Below the pieces are notes generated by a model. The model was not told where the DNA came from and ran no database searches. It saw only the letters and a list, made by a program, of their open reading frames with translations. This document shows positions 1-6,044 of a stretch of DNA of 8,086 nt, one piece after another. The translations under genes were made by a program, and so were the position numbers. Source of the DNA: CAZUDI01 sp964618975. GTDB taxonomy: Bacteria; Desulfobacterota; Desulfomonilia; UBA1062. Position 1 is the stretch's first letter. Each line of letters starts with the position of its first letter. The DNA is taken from contig CAZUDI010000089.1 of the NCBI GenBank assembly GCA_964618975.1, positions 1 to 8,086 of the forward strand, written 5' to 3'.

Positions 1-3000
1 GCGGTACGGGAGCGGCGGTATCCGCGCCTCTCAGCTCGGGGAAATACACCTCGAAGAGGGAGCCCTCGCCGGGCTCGCTCTGCAGGCGGATTTTTCCGCC
101 GGACTGCTCGACGATGCCGTGCACTACCGACAGGCCCAGCCCGGTGCCTTTGCCGGGTTGTTTGGTGGTGAAGTAGGGGTCGAAGATGCGGTCGATCACT
201 TCCGGCGCGATGCCTGCCCCGGTATCCTGAACCGCCAGCCGTACCAGGGCGCCCGTCGTGACGTCCGAGGGGTCGCCTGCCGGCGGGGGCTCTCCCTTTT
301 CGCGCGTGACGCAGACGCTCAGCACACCGCCCCCTTCCTCCATGGAGTGATAGGCGTTGGTGCACAGGTTCATCATGATCTGGTGGATCTGGGTGGGGTC
401 GGAGAGGATCGGACCGCAGGCGGGATCGATGGATTCCCGGATCTCGATGGTCGCCGGCAGGGAGGCGCGCAGGAGCTTGAGCGATTCCTTGACGATGGGC
501 TGAATCCTCAGGGGCTGGTGGACCTGTTCGGTCTGGCGACTGAAGGTCAGGATGTGTCTGACCAGGTCGCGGGCCCGCTCGGCCGCTACGAGGATCTGAT
601 CGACGAAGCGCAGCTTGTGGGCATCCTCGCGGCACTCCTCGCGCAGGAGCTCGGCATAGCCGATAATGGGGCTCAGGATGTTGTTGAAGTCGTGGGCGAT
701 GCCGCCCGCGAGCGTCCCGATGGCCTCCATCTTCTGGGACTGCATAAGCCGTTTTTCCAGCTCCAGTTCGTGGGTCATGTCGCGCTGGATCGAAACCAGG
801 TTGACGACCTCGCCCTCAGCGTTGCGGATGGGGGAGATGGTGCCCTCCAACTCGCAGGTATCGGTGTTTGTGCGGCGGTACAACAGGTGGCCGCTCCAGG
901 CCTCTCCCGTCTCCAGCCGGGCGCGGATGGCGGATATGGGCGGGTCAAAGAACCTGTCCCTCAGGAGGGCCAGGGCGTTTCCCCCGAGGATCTCACGGCG
1001 CTTGTGGCCGTAGATAACCTCGGCGGCGGGGTTGACATACTGGATGCTGAAGTGCGGGTCCATGATGGTGATGGCCTCGAAGGCCTGTTCCACGGCGGCC
1101 GCCAGACGGGTCATGACCGCCTCGGCCCGCTTGCGCTCGCCGATCTCGCGCCTGAGGCGCCAGTTCCAGGCCAGTACGAGTGCCAGGAGCAGCCCGGAGA
1201 CGGCGATGACCCTAAGCACGATGGTGCGCAGCACCCCGGGGGGCAGTCCCGTCTCCACCGGGACCTGCACCCACTTGTTGTAGATGGCCATCCTTTCCGG
1301 GGGCGTGATGGCGCCCAGCGCGCGGTTGAGGATCTCCACCAGCTCGGGCCAGTCCTTCCTGACCCCGATGGCGAGCTCGTAGCGGTAGGGGGTGGGGGCG
1401 GCCACCTTGAGGTTGGTGATCCCCAGGGACTGCATCAGGTAGGTGCACGGGCCCATGGCCCCCACGACGGCGTCGGCCCGGCCCGTCGAGACGTCCATCA
1501 GCGCCTGCGCCAGGGAGTCCACCTCCTGGAAGGTATAGTCCGGGAAGTCGCGCTTGAGCCAGGAGGCGCTGGCATAGTCCCGCGGCATGGCGAGGGCCTT
1601 GCCCTCAAGGTCGGCCAGCCCCCGGATGTAGGGGTAATCGGCGCGGGTGATGATCACGATGGGCAAATCCAGGTGGGGTTCGGTGAAGAGCATGCGGCGC
1701 GCACGCTCGGGGGTATTCGTGATGCCGGTGATGATGTCGATCTGGCCCCGGTCGAGATACTCGAAGACCTCGGACCACGAGGGGCTTACCACCGGCAGGA
1801 AGGTGAGGCCCAGGTGCCGGCTGACCAGGGCGATGTAGTCCGAGATGATCCCCTGGTAGCGGCCCTGCTCGTCCACGAAGTCCACCGGCGGCCAGTGGGG
1901 GTCGAAGCCTATGCGGATGACGGGGTGTTTCTCGATCCAGGCGCGCTGCGCCGGGTCCAGGGACAGGAGCACGCCCCCGCGATCATAGAAGCGCGCCTCG
2001 GGGTCCTTGATCCAGCGCTCCTCGATCGCGCGCAGTTCCTCGATGCGCATGCGCTCGAAGCCTGCCGCCACGAGCTCCAGGAGCTCCCGGCGGCCCTTGA
2101 GGAGACCGGCGTACGTCGCCTGGGAGATCATGCGCTGCCTGCCGGAGGTGAACTGCCCGGTCAGGCCCCTGGTCTGCAGCAGGATATCCATGACGGGCTT
2201 CTCGCCCAGGAAGGCGTCGACCTCATCCTTGAGGGCGGCCTCGATCAGCTCCGGCTCGGTGGGAAAGAGGCGCAGTTCGGCATCGGGGTAGTTCTCCTCG
2301 AGCCACCGCTGGGAATAGGCCCCCTTGAGGGCGCCGAAGACCACCTCACCGGCCGGGCTCCCGGGCGGCGGCGGGCTCCGCTCGCCGGCGCGGTAGTAGA
2401 AGAACGAGGCGTTCTCGTAAAAGGCGCGCGAGAAATCCAGCCACGCTTCGCGCTCCGGGGTGCGGTACAGCCCGGAGTGGATGTCGGCCGCCCCGTTGCT
2501 CAGTGCCTGGATGCTCTGTTCCCAGTCGTTGAAGAGGAACTCGATGCGCTGCCCGGTCTTTGCGGCCCACAGCCGCCAGATGTCCACGAAGAGGCCCGCC
2601 GGCCGGCCTGCGGGGGTGAGGAGACTGAAGGGGGGGTAGGGGTGGTAGCAGGAGATGACCAGCCCCTCCGGGCGGGGGAACGCCGTCTCGGTCCAGCGCG
2701 CATAGAGGCGCTGCACCTCCTCCCGGGGGATGCGGGCCATGCCGGAGTTGATCAGCTCCAGGGTTTCCCGGTCGCCCTTGCGCACCGCGGCGCGGTAGTG
2801 GTCACGCAGCAGCGGCTGCTCGAGGGGCACCAGGGACGCGGGGGTTTCCCGTTTTGCAAGGTAGCTCTGGACGAGCGCATCCTCGGCGGCGAAGACGTCG
2901 ATCGCGCCGCTCAGGGCCGCCTGCGGCAGCTCGGTGTAGCGGGCATAGAAGATCGGGTGCGCGGTGGGGAAGCGCTGGCGGACGAGGGTCTCCATGATGT

Positions 3001-3409
3001 CGCCCGTCACCACCCCGAAGCGCGCCCTGTCGAGGACGGACGCGGGATCGGGCGGGGGGGTGCCGGAGGGGTGGAAGAGGTGGTAGACCGCCGGGACGAT
3101 GGCGGCGCTGAAGTCCAGAATCTCGTCCCGGGCCGGGGTATGGATGATGCCGCCGGTGAAGTGGGCCGCGCCGGTGCGCATCAACCGGAGGGCCTCCTCC
3201 CAGGAGGTCGTCTCGAACACGAGCGGGGTGCCGGTGACCTCCGACCAGAGCTTCCAGTAATCGACCAGAAAACCCGTAGGATTTCCCTGTGCGTCGAGAA
3301 AATAGAAGGGCGGGTACTCCGCCTGCACCAGGGTCAGCGGCGGGGCCTGGGAATGACACGGGGAGGCCACGAGTATCAGCAGGCCAAGAAAGATGCCGAT
3401 TCTCCTCAT
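1..3409 (-). CDS. Sensor histidine kinase with three tandem periplasmic solute-binding domains, PAS, HisKA and HATPase (C-terminus cut by window edge)
   Basis: Membrane sensor kinase of a two-component system, BvgS/EvgS-like in plan; 1136 residues are visible and the frame is still open at the left edge. Order: signal peptide (about 1-21), three SBP_bac_3 (Venus flytrap) domains (about 24-242, 248-470, 495-718), one transmembrane helix (about 727-748), PAS (about 768-878), HisKA with H-box GGIAHDFNN (His906 is the predicted phosphoacceptor), and HATPase_c with N-box Asn1018, G1 motif DTGAGI (Asp1062), an FDPYFTTK F-box and GKGTGLGL. The flytraps should lie in the periplasm and the kinase in the cytoplasm. 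Each flytrap keeps the TPxR motif (Arg94, Arg320, Arg569) that in amino-acid-binding relatives contacts a carboxylate. The ligand is unknown. The start ATG has GGGAG seven bases upstream and sits about 35 bases below a strong promoter. Relatives often carry a C-terminal receiver domain, which would lie beyond the window. The kinase call is very secure. Confidence 0.95.
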   Translation of the reverse strand, partial: MRRIGIFLGLLILVASPCHSQAPPLTLVQAEYPPFYFLDAQGNPTGFLVDYWKLWSEVTGTPLVFETTSWEEALRLMRTGAAHFTGGIIHTPARDEILDFSAAIVPAVYHLFHPSGTPPPDPASVLDRARFGVVTGDIMETLVRQRFPTAHPIFYARYTELPQAALSGAIDVFAAEDALVQSYLAKRETPASLVPLEQPLLRDHYRAAVRKGDRETLELINSGMARIPREEVQRLYARWTETAFPRPEGLVISCYHPYPPFSLLTPAGRPAGLFVDIWRLWAAKTGQRIEFLFNDWEQSIQALSNGAADIHSGLYRTPEREAWLDFSRAFYENASFFYYRAGERSPPPPGSPAGEVVFGALKGAYSQRWLEENYPDAELRLFPTEPELIEAALKDEVDAFLGEKPVMDILLQTRGLTGQFTSGRQRMISQATYAGLLKGRRELLELVAAGFERMRIEELRAIEERWIKDPEARFYDRGGVLLSLDPAQRAWIEKHPVIRIGFDPHWPPVDFVDEQGRYQGIISDYIALVSRHLGLTFLPVVSPSWSEVFEYLDRGQIDIITGITNTPERARRMLFTEPHLDLPIVIITRADYPYIRGLADLEGKALAMPRDYASASWLKRDFPDYTFQEVDSLAQALMDVSTGRADAVVGAMGPCTYLMQSLGITNLKVAAPTPYRYELAIGVRKDWPELVEILNRALGAITPPERMAIYNKWVQVPVETGLPPGVLRTIVLRVIAVSGLLLALVLAWNWRLRREIGERKRAEAVMTRLAAAVEQAFEAITIMDPHFSIQYVNPAAEVIYGHKRREILGGNALALLRDRFFDPPISAIRARLETGEAWSGHLLYRRTNTDTCELEGTISPIRNAEGEVVNLVSIQRDMTHELELEKRLMQSQKMEAIGTLAGGIAHDFNNILSPIIGYAELLREECREDAHKLRFVDQILVAAERARDLVRHILTFSRQTEQVHQPLRIQPIVKESLKLLRASLPATIEIRESIDPACGPILSDPTQIHQIMMNLCTNAYHSMEEGGGVLSVCVTREKGEPPPAGDPSDVTTGALVRLAVQDTGAGIAPEVIDRIFDPYFTTKQPGKGTGLGLSVVHGIVEQSGGKIRLQSEPGEGSLFEVYFPELRGADTAAPVP

Positions 3410-3449
3410 GCGGCGGCTCCCGGATGGCGCTGTCGGTTCACACCTGATC

Positions 3450-3477
3450 ATTCTAAGGCGGGCACACCGAATGTCAA
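3450..3477 (-). promoter_or_regulatory. Sigma70-type promoter of the sensor kinase gene
   Basis: Read on the minus strand, a perfect -35 TTGACA (3477-3472) is followed after 16 bases by TAGAAT (3455-3450), five of six matches to the -10 consensus. Transcription would begin near 3443, leaving a leader of about 34 bases before the kinase ATG at 3409. This indicates that the kinase can be transcribed independently of the HAD gene upstream. No operator was recognised. Confidence 0.8.
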
Positions 3478-3563
3478 GCGCGGTCCGTGAGGGGGGCCCT
3501 GGGAGGCGCCGACGCCCCTCGGGGGAGATACGCCCACCTGCCAGGACAACCGGGCCGCCCTCC

Positions 3564-4034
3564 TCAGAGGCGCAAGGTCGCGATTAGGCGCTGCGGGTGG
3601 ATCAGAAGGTCCAGGGCGCTGGCGATGTCCGGGCAGAGCACGTCCGCGCTCAGGAGCGCCTCGCGCGCGAGCCCCTCGGCCTGCAGCACGGCGATGCCCA
3701 GGATACAGCCCTGCAGCATGTGCGCATCGTTGCGGCCGTTGCCCACGGCGGCGGTCTTCGCGGCCCCCAGACGCTCGATGAACTCCCCTTTCCTGTGATC
3801 CTCCCGCCCGGGGGCGATGATCACGGGTGTCACCGGCCACCCGGCGAGTGTGGCGTGTGCCGTTCCCCGGGTGTCGGCGGTGAGAACATGGATCTCAAGC
3901 TTGTGCGCCAGCATCTCGATGCGGGATCTGATCCCCTCGATGAGGGTGCCGTCGATGGCACAGGTGCCGTTCAGGTCCAGCACGAGGTGCTCCAGGGACA
4001 GGTTGCCGTAACCGGGGACCTCTATTGCGAGCAT
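3564..4034 (-). CDS. Small HAD-family hydrolase, 'soluble P-type ATPase'-like phosphatase
   Basis: A 156-residue cytosolic HAD-superfamily protein without a signal peptide. Motif I is LDLNGT, with nucleophile Asp20 and Asn22 where most HAD phosphatases have a second Asp. Thr52 in VLTADT fits motif II, Lys82 in HRKGEF fits motif III, and GNGRNDAHM (Asn102, Asp103) fits motif IV, which binds Mg2+. The DxNGT motif and the absence of a large cap domain match the group called soluble P-type ATPase (COG4087), which resembles the phosphorylation domain of P-type ATPases without the membrane part. The expected reaction is phosphate-ester hydrolysis or phosphotransfer; the substrate is unknown. The ATG is preceded by AAAGGA with nine bases between. 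The gene lies 192 bases below the CBM48 gene and 154 bases above the kinase, both on the same strand. The superfamily is certain; the biological role cannot be read from the sequence. Confidence 0.88.
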   Translation of the reverse strand: MLAIEVPGYGNLSLEHLVLDLNGTCAIDGTLIEGIRSRIEMLAHKLEIHVLTADTRGTAHATLAGWPVTPVIIAPGREDHRKGEFIERLGAAKTAAVGNGRNDAHMLQGCILGIAVLQAEGLAREALLSADVLCPDIASALDLLIHPQRLIATLRL

Positions 4035-4107
4035 CAGCAGGCATCCTTTCGGGTTTATTCGCTCAGGGTCGCATTCCCCGCCGCTTGCGGTGGCAAGGGG
4101 GGGCCGG

Positions 4108-4134
4108 GGCTTGCCCTGGGGTTCATACCCTGAT
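4108..4134 (+). repeat. Imperfect direct repeat, copy 1
   Basis: This stretch begins GGCTTGCCC and ends ACCCTGAT. It aligns with 4673-4700 at about 25 identical positions, with one substitution and three single-base gaps. It lies on the 3' side of the CBM48 gene, in the leader region of the HAD gene. Possible origins are an interspersed intergenic repeat family or a duplicated insertion edge. Confidence 0.45.
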
Positions 4135-4162
4135 TTGTATCCTGCCTGCGCCGCACGGACAA
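4134..4162 (-). promoter_or_regulatory. Candidate promoter of the HAD gene
   Basis: On the minus strand TTGTCC (4162-4157) is separated by 17 bases from TACAAA (4139-4134), each four of six matches to the sigma70 consensus. The start site would be about 93 bases upstream of the HAD start codon. The -35 lies inside the 4141-4181 inverted repeat. The matches are modest, so this is a candidate only. Confidence 0.35.
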
Positions 4163-4181
4163 GGCCTTTTTGTCAGGCAGG
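4141..4181. repeat. Inverted repeat between the CBM48 and HAD genes
   Basis: CCTGCCTG at 4141-4148 is mirrored by CAGGCAGG at 4174-4181, and inside it GACAA (4158-4162) pairs with TTGTC (4170-4174). In RNA this would be a long stem with a bulge on one side. It lies about 46 bases beyond the CBM48 stop codon, so it could end or stabilise that transcript. There is no T-run on the minus-strand side, so it is not a standard intrinsic terminator. It also overlaps the candidate HAD promoter and might be an operator. Confidence 0.55.
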
Positions 4182-4226
4182 AATCCCGGGCGAACCCAGC
4201 GGTCCATGGCCACCAGCGAGTCCGGA

Positions 4227-4535
4227 TTAGAGCACGATCATCGAGTTTTCGGCATCGCCGAAGTGCGTCGGCGTGAAGCCGTCTGCAGTTGAATCGTTTT
4301 CCCAGATGTTCTCATCGACAAGGTACCGGAACTGATAGACCCGCTCGCGCTCGAGTTCGAGGGTGGCGGTGAACTCGCCGTTTTTCAGCCGTTTCATGGG
4401 GTGGGAGCGGGTGTCCCAGTTGTTGAATTCGCCCACGAGGTGCACGCTGCGGGCCTTGTGTGTGGAGTCGCTGGCGAGTTTGAAGGTGACCTTGCAGATA
4501 GGCTTGCCCTTGAGGTACTGTTTCTTGATACTCAT
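4227..4535 (-). CDS. Standalone CBM48 / isoamylase N-terminal-like (glycogen-binding) domain protein
   Basis: A 102-residue protein made almost wholly of one early-set beta-sandwich domain as found in AMPK-beta, isoamylase and branching enzymes (CBM48). Visible hallmarks are VHLVGEFNNWD at 31-41, KRLKNGEF at 48-55, the YQFRYLVDENIWENDSTADG segment at 67-86 and the closing ENSMIVL at 96-102. These match the family pattern of GxFNxW, then YxYRFLVDG, W, D, then NSxI. It has no catalytic domain and no export signal, so it is probably a cytosolic alpha-glucan-binding or regulatory protein; that role is inferred from the family. The ATG at 4535 is preceded by GGGAAA five bases upstream and AAGGAA further back. 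A strong promoter lies about 60 bases upstream. Base composition is visibly less GC-rich than in flanking genes. The neighbours are not glycogen-metabolism enzymes. The fold call is strong; the function is open. Confidence 0.9.
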   Translation of the reverse strand: MSIKKQYLKGKPICKVTFKLASDSTHKARSVHLVGEFNNWDTRSHPMKRLKNGEFTATLELERERVYQFRYLVDENIWENDSTADGFTPTHFGDAENSMIVL

Positions 4536-4590
4536 AATGATTTCCCGTTCCTTTACTATTTATTGCCGGTGGTGACGGCTCTGTTCACTT

Positions 4591-4618
4591 ATAATAAGCG
4601 CCAAGCTTAAGCCGTCAA
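4591..4618 (-). promoter_or_regulatory. Sigma70-type promoter of the CBM48 gene
   Basis: On the minus strand TTGACG (4618-4613) and TATTAT (4596-4591), each five of six matches to consensus, are 16 bases apart. The start site would be near 4584, giving a leader of about 48 bases before the ATG at 4535. The region around it is the most AT-rich part of the window, as expected of a strong promoter. Confidence 0.78.
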
Positions 4619-4632
4619 TTCATGCCCCACAG

Positions 4633-4648
4633 CACCCCGGATGGGGTG
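4633..4648. repeat. Short perfect hairpin upstream of the CBM48 promoter
   Basis: CACCCC and GGGGTG form a perfect six-base-pair stem around a four-base loop. It lies about 180 bases past the stop of the propeller-like gene and just upstream of the CBM48 -35. It could help end transcription coming from the upstream genes, but no T-run follows it on the minus strand, so a terminator is not claimed. Confidence 0.4.
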
Positions 4649-4672
4649 ACCTTTAATGGCCTGAGGGTCAAA

Positions 4673-4700
4673 GGCTTGCCCGGGGTTTCACACCCATGAT
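4673..4700 (+). repeat. Imperfect direct repeat, copy 2
   Basis: Second copy of the 4108-4134 element in the same orientation, again starting GGCTTGCCC and ending with TGAT. It lies upstream of the CBM48 promoter. Between the two copies are about 540 bases holding only the CBM48 gene, its promoter, the 4633-4648 hairpin and the 4141-4181 inverted repeat. Confidence 0.45.
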
Positions 4701-4826
4701 GGTCAGTGCGCACAGCAGGGGAGACCCCGGGACAGCGTCTCAGGCCAAGGAGCGCCTTCAGGGATGATCAGCGGCATGTTGGCGAAATCGGCCCGCATGC
4801 CGCTCAGGAAGCAGGGGCCGCAGGCC

Positions 4827-5930
4827 TTACTGGTGGCCGGGAGGCCCTGCAGGCACGAAGCCCAGCAGGGTGCCGGGATGGCGGTCGCTGGCCACCAGGA
4901 AGCCCCTCTCATCCAGTCGCACGAGGCCCTCCCAGTTACGCGAACGATTCCCCTCCAGGGCCAGGTAGATGGGCGCGCGGTCGGTGCGCACGATCCCCTC
5001 GGGGGTGAGGCACAGCTCGATCAGGCCCTCCACCTCCCAGGTCCCGGCGGGGGCATCCCCGCCGGGTGCCAGATACCGGCGGTTGCAGGCGGAGAAGACC
5101 TGTGCGACCCAGAAGTGCCCCGCGGCGTCGGCGGAGCTGGCGTCCGTTATGCGGTGCTCCAGGGGTGGCAGGGGCAGGGTCCCCAGGGGTACAAGCCCCC
5201 GGGAGAAGAGGTGGGCCTGCGGGCGGGGGTTCACGCGCCCCCCATTGGCCTCGTGCAGGGTCGCGACCCCCTGGGGCACCACCACCAGCGTCTCCTCGGC
5301 GGTGTTGGGGAGGCTGGTCTGCAGGGGGATGGCCCTCAGCGTGGCGGGGTCGAGTTCGATCGTAAGCGGATTGTCCCGGACGGTGCCCAGGACGAGATAG
5401 CCCTGCATGGCGCCGCGGGAGCGGGCCTCGATGGTGAGGAAGGCCCTATCGCCCTCGACGGCCAGCGCCTCGTAGCCCTCGAAGCCCTCGATCAGCGACG
5501 GCAGGCCTCCATCGTCGAAGGGCACCGGCTCGGGCGCGAGGGGCCCTACGAGACGGCCGTCCAGGACGTCGAGGATGCGCTGTCGGGGCAGACAGAAGAG
5601 GCTCCCCCCCCCGGGAGCGCCAAAGCGTGCGGGATACTGGGGCAGCAGCAGCAGGGCCTCCCCGTGCCAGGCCAGCCCGGAGATCTCGGCCTGGGGCGTA
5701 GCCGCCTCACCGGCCAGGGCAAGGAGCTGCACGGCTACCCCTTCTGCCCCAGCAGCTACACCCCCGGGCAGGAGGAGCAGGGCCGCCAGGGTCACCAGGC
5801 CCCAAAGCATCCGCCGCGGCGCGGGAGAAGGGGGATGCATGCGCGGGCCAACCCCTCTTTCTCCGACCTCTCTTCCGGCCGGTGTAGCCGTGGCGCGCAC
5901 CGAGTGTCGGTCAGGCTTCCGGAGGGACAT
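4827..5930 (-). CDS. Exported beta-propeller-like protein, resembling the phytase esterase-like family
   Basis: A 367-residue protein from this start. Residues about 41-62 (MLWGLVTLAALLLLPGGVAA) form a hydrophobic export signal with an Ala-rich cleavage region, so the mature part should be periplasmic or beyond. The rest has recurrent short beta-type segments: AEISGLAW (81-88), EGFEGYEALAV (148-158), HRITDASSADAAGHFWV (259-275) and NWEGLVRLDERGFLVASDR (332-350). The SGL, EG.EA, D and NWEGL signatures resemble the 'esterase-like activity of phytase' proteins (PF13449). The enzymatic reaction is not known for most of these; phosphoester or sugar-ester hydrolysis is only a possibility. This start was chosen for its perfect AGGAGG six bases upstream. 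ATG 5840 (337 residues, AGAGGGG upstream) gives a normal-length signal peptide and is a serious alternative; GTG 5981 is also in frame. It lies 114 bases below the lipoprotein gene, probably co-transcribed. Family assignment is moderate. Confidence 0.75.
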   Translation of the reverse strand: MSLRKPDRHSVRATATPAGREVGERGVGPRMHPPSPAPRRMLWGLVTLAALLLLPGGVAAGAEGVAVQLLALAGEAATPQAEISGLAWHGEALLLLPQYPARFGAPGGGSLFCLPRQRILDVLDGRLVGPLAPEPVPFDDGGLPSLIEGFEGYEALAVEGDRAFLTIEARSRGAMQGYLVLGTVRDNPLTIELDPATLRAIPLQTSLPNTAEETLVVVPQGVATLHEANGGRVNPRPQAHLFSRGLVPLGTLPLPPLEHRITDASSADAAGHFWVAQVFSACNRRYLAPGGDAPAGTWEVEGLIELCLTPEGIVRTDRAPIYLALEGNRSRNWEGLVRLDERGFLVASDRHPGTLLGFVPAGPPGHQ

Positions 5931-5936
5931 GCTTTT

Positions 5937-5942
5937 CCTCCT
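5937..5942 (-). promoter_or_regulatory. Consensus Shine-Dalgarno site of the propeller-like gene
   Basis: AGGAGG on the minus strand is placed six bases before ATG 5930. It is the strongest ribosome-binding site in the window and favours 5930 over the downstream ATG 5840, although the protein then begins with about 40 residues before its hydrophobic export core. Confidence 0.7.
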
Positions 5943-6044
5943 ATAGGGGGCGCTCAGTGCCCCTTGATCGCTCTTCGTCACCTGGGCTCCCGCGGGGTCC
6001 GGGGCGTGCCCTGAGGGCCAGGGACCTGATCGGGCTTACCCGCT

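Larger units (their letters stand above)
4536..4826. other. Intergenic region between the propeller-like gene and the CBM48 gene
   Basis: The 291 bases hold the CBM48 promoter and leader (4536-4618), the hairpin at 4633-4648 and one direct-repeat copy at 4673-4700. At 4726-4746, GAGAC and GTCTC form a weak five-base-pair stem. The part from 4701 to 4826 contains a minus-strand open frame whose last 31 codons start with ATG, but it has no good ribosome-binding site and resembles no family known to me. I see no supported gene here. Confidence 0.6.

Noticed and set aside
2..3490. A very long plus-strand open frame (over 1100 codons) across the kinase gene
   Set aside because: It is codon-aligned with the minus-strand kinase, so its stops would require TTA, CTA or TCA codons in the kinase, which this high-GC gene does not use. 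Its translation has no recognisable domain, while the minus strand gives complete, ordered kinase motifs.
3482..3563. GC-rich stem-loops between the HAD and kinase genes, considered as a terminator
   Set aside because: Stems such as GGCG/CGCC near 3511-3522 exist but are short and have no T-run on the minus strand. In this composition such stems arise by chance.
4703..4912. Minus-strand 69-codon frame overlapping the end of the propeller-like gene
   Set aside because: Much of it is out of frame within the propeller-like gene, whose own C-terminus looks complete. No good ribosome-binding site precedes the internal ATG, and no homology is recognised.
4764..6014. Plus-strand open frame of 416 codons opposite the propeller-like gene
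   Set aside because: It has the same codon-aligned antisense relation. Its product is a low-complexity Gly/Gln/Arg-rich sequence, and the minus strand has the export signal and ribosome-binding sites.
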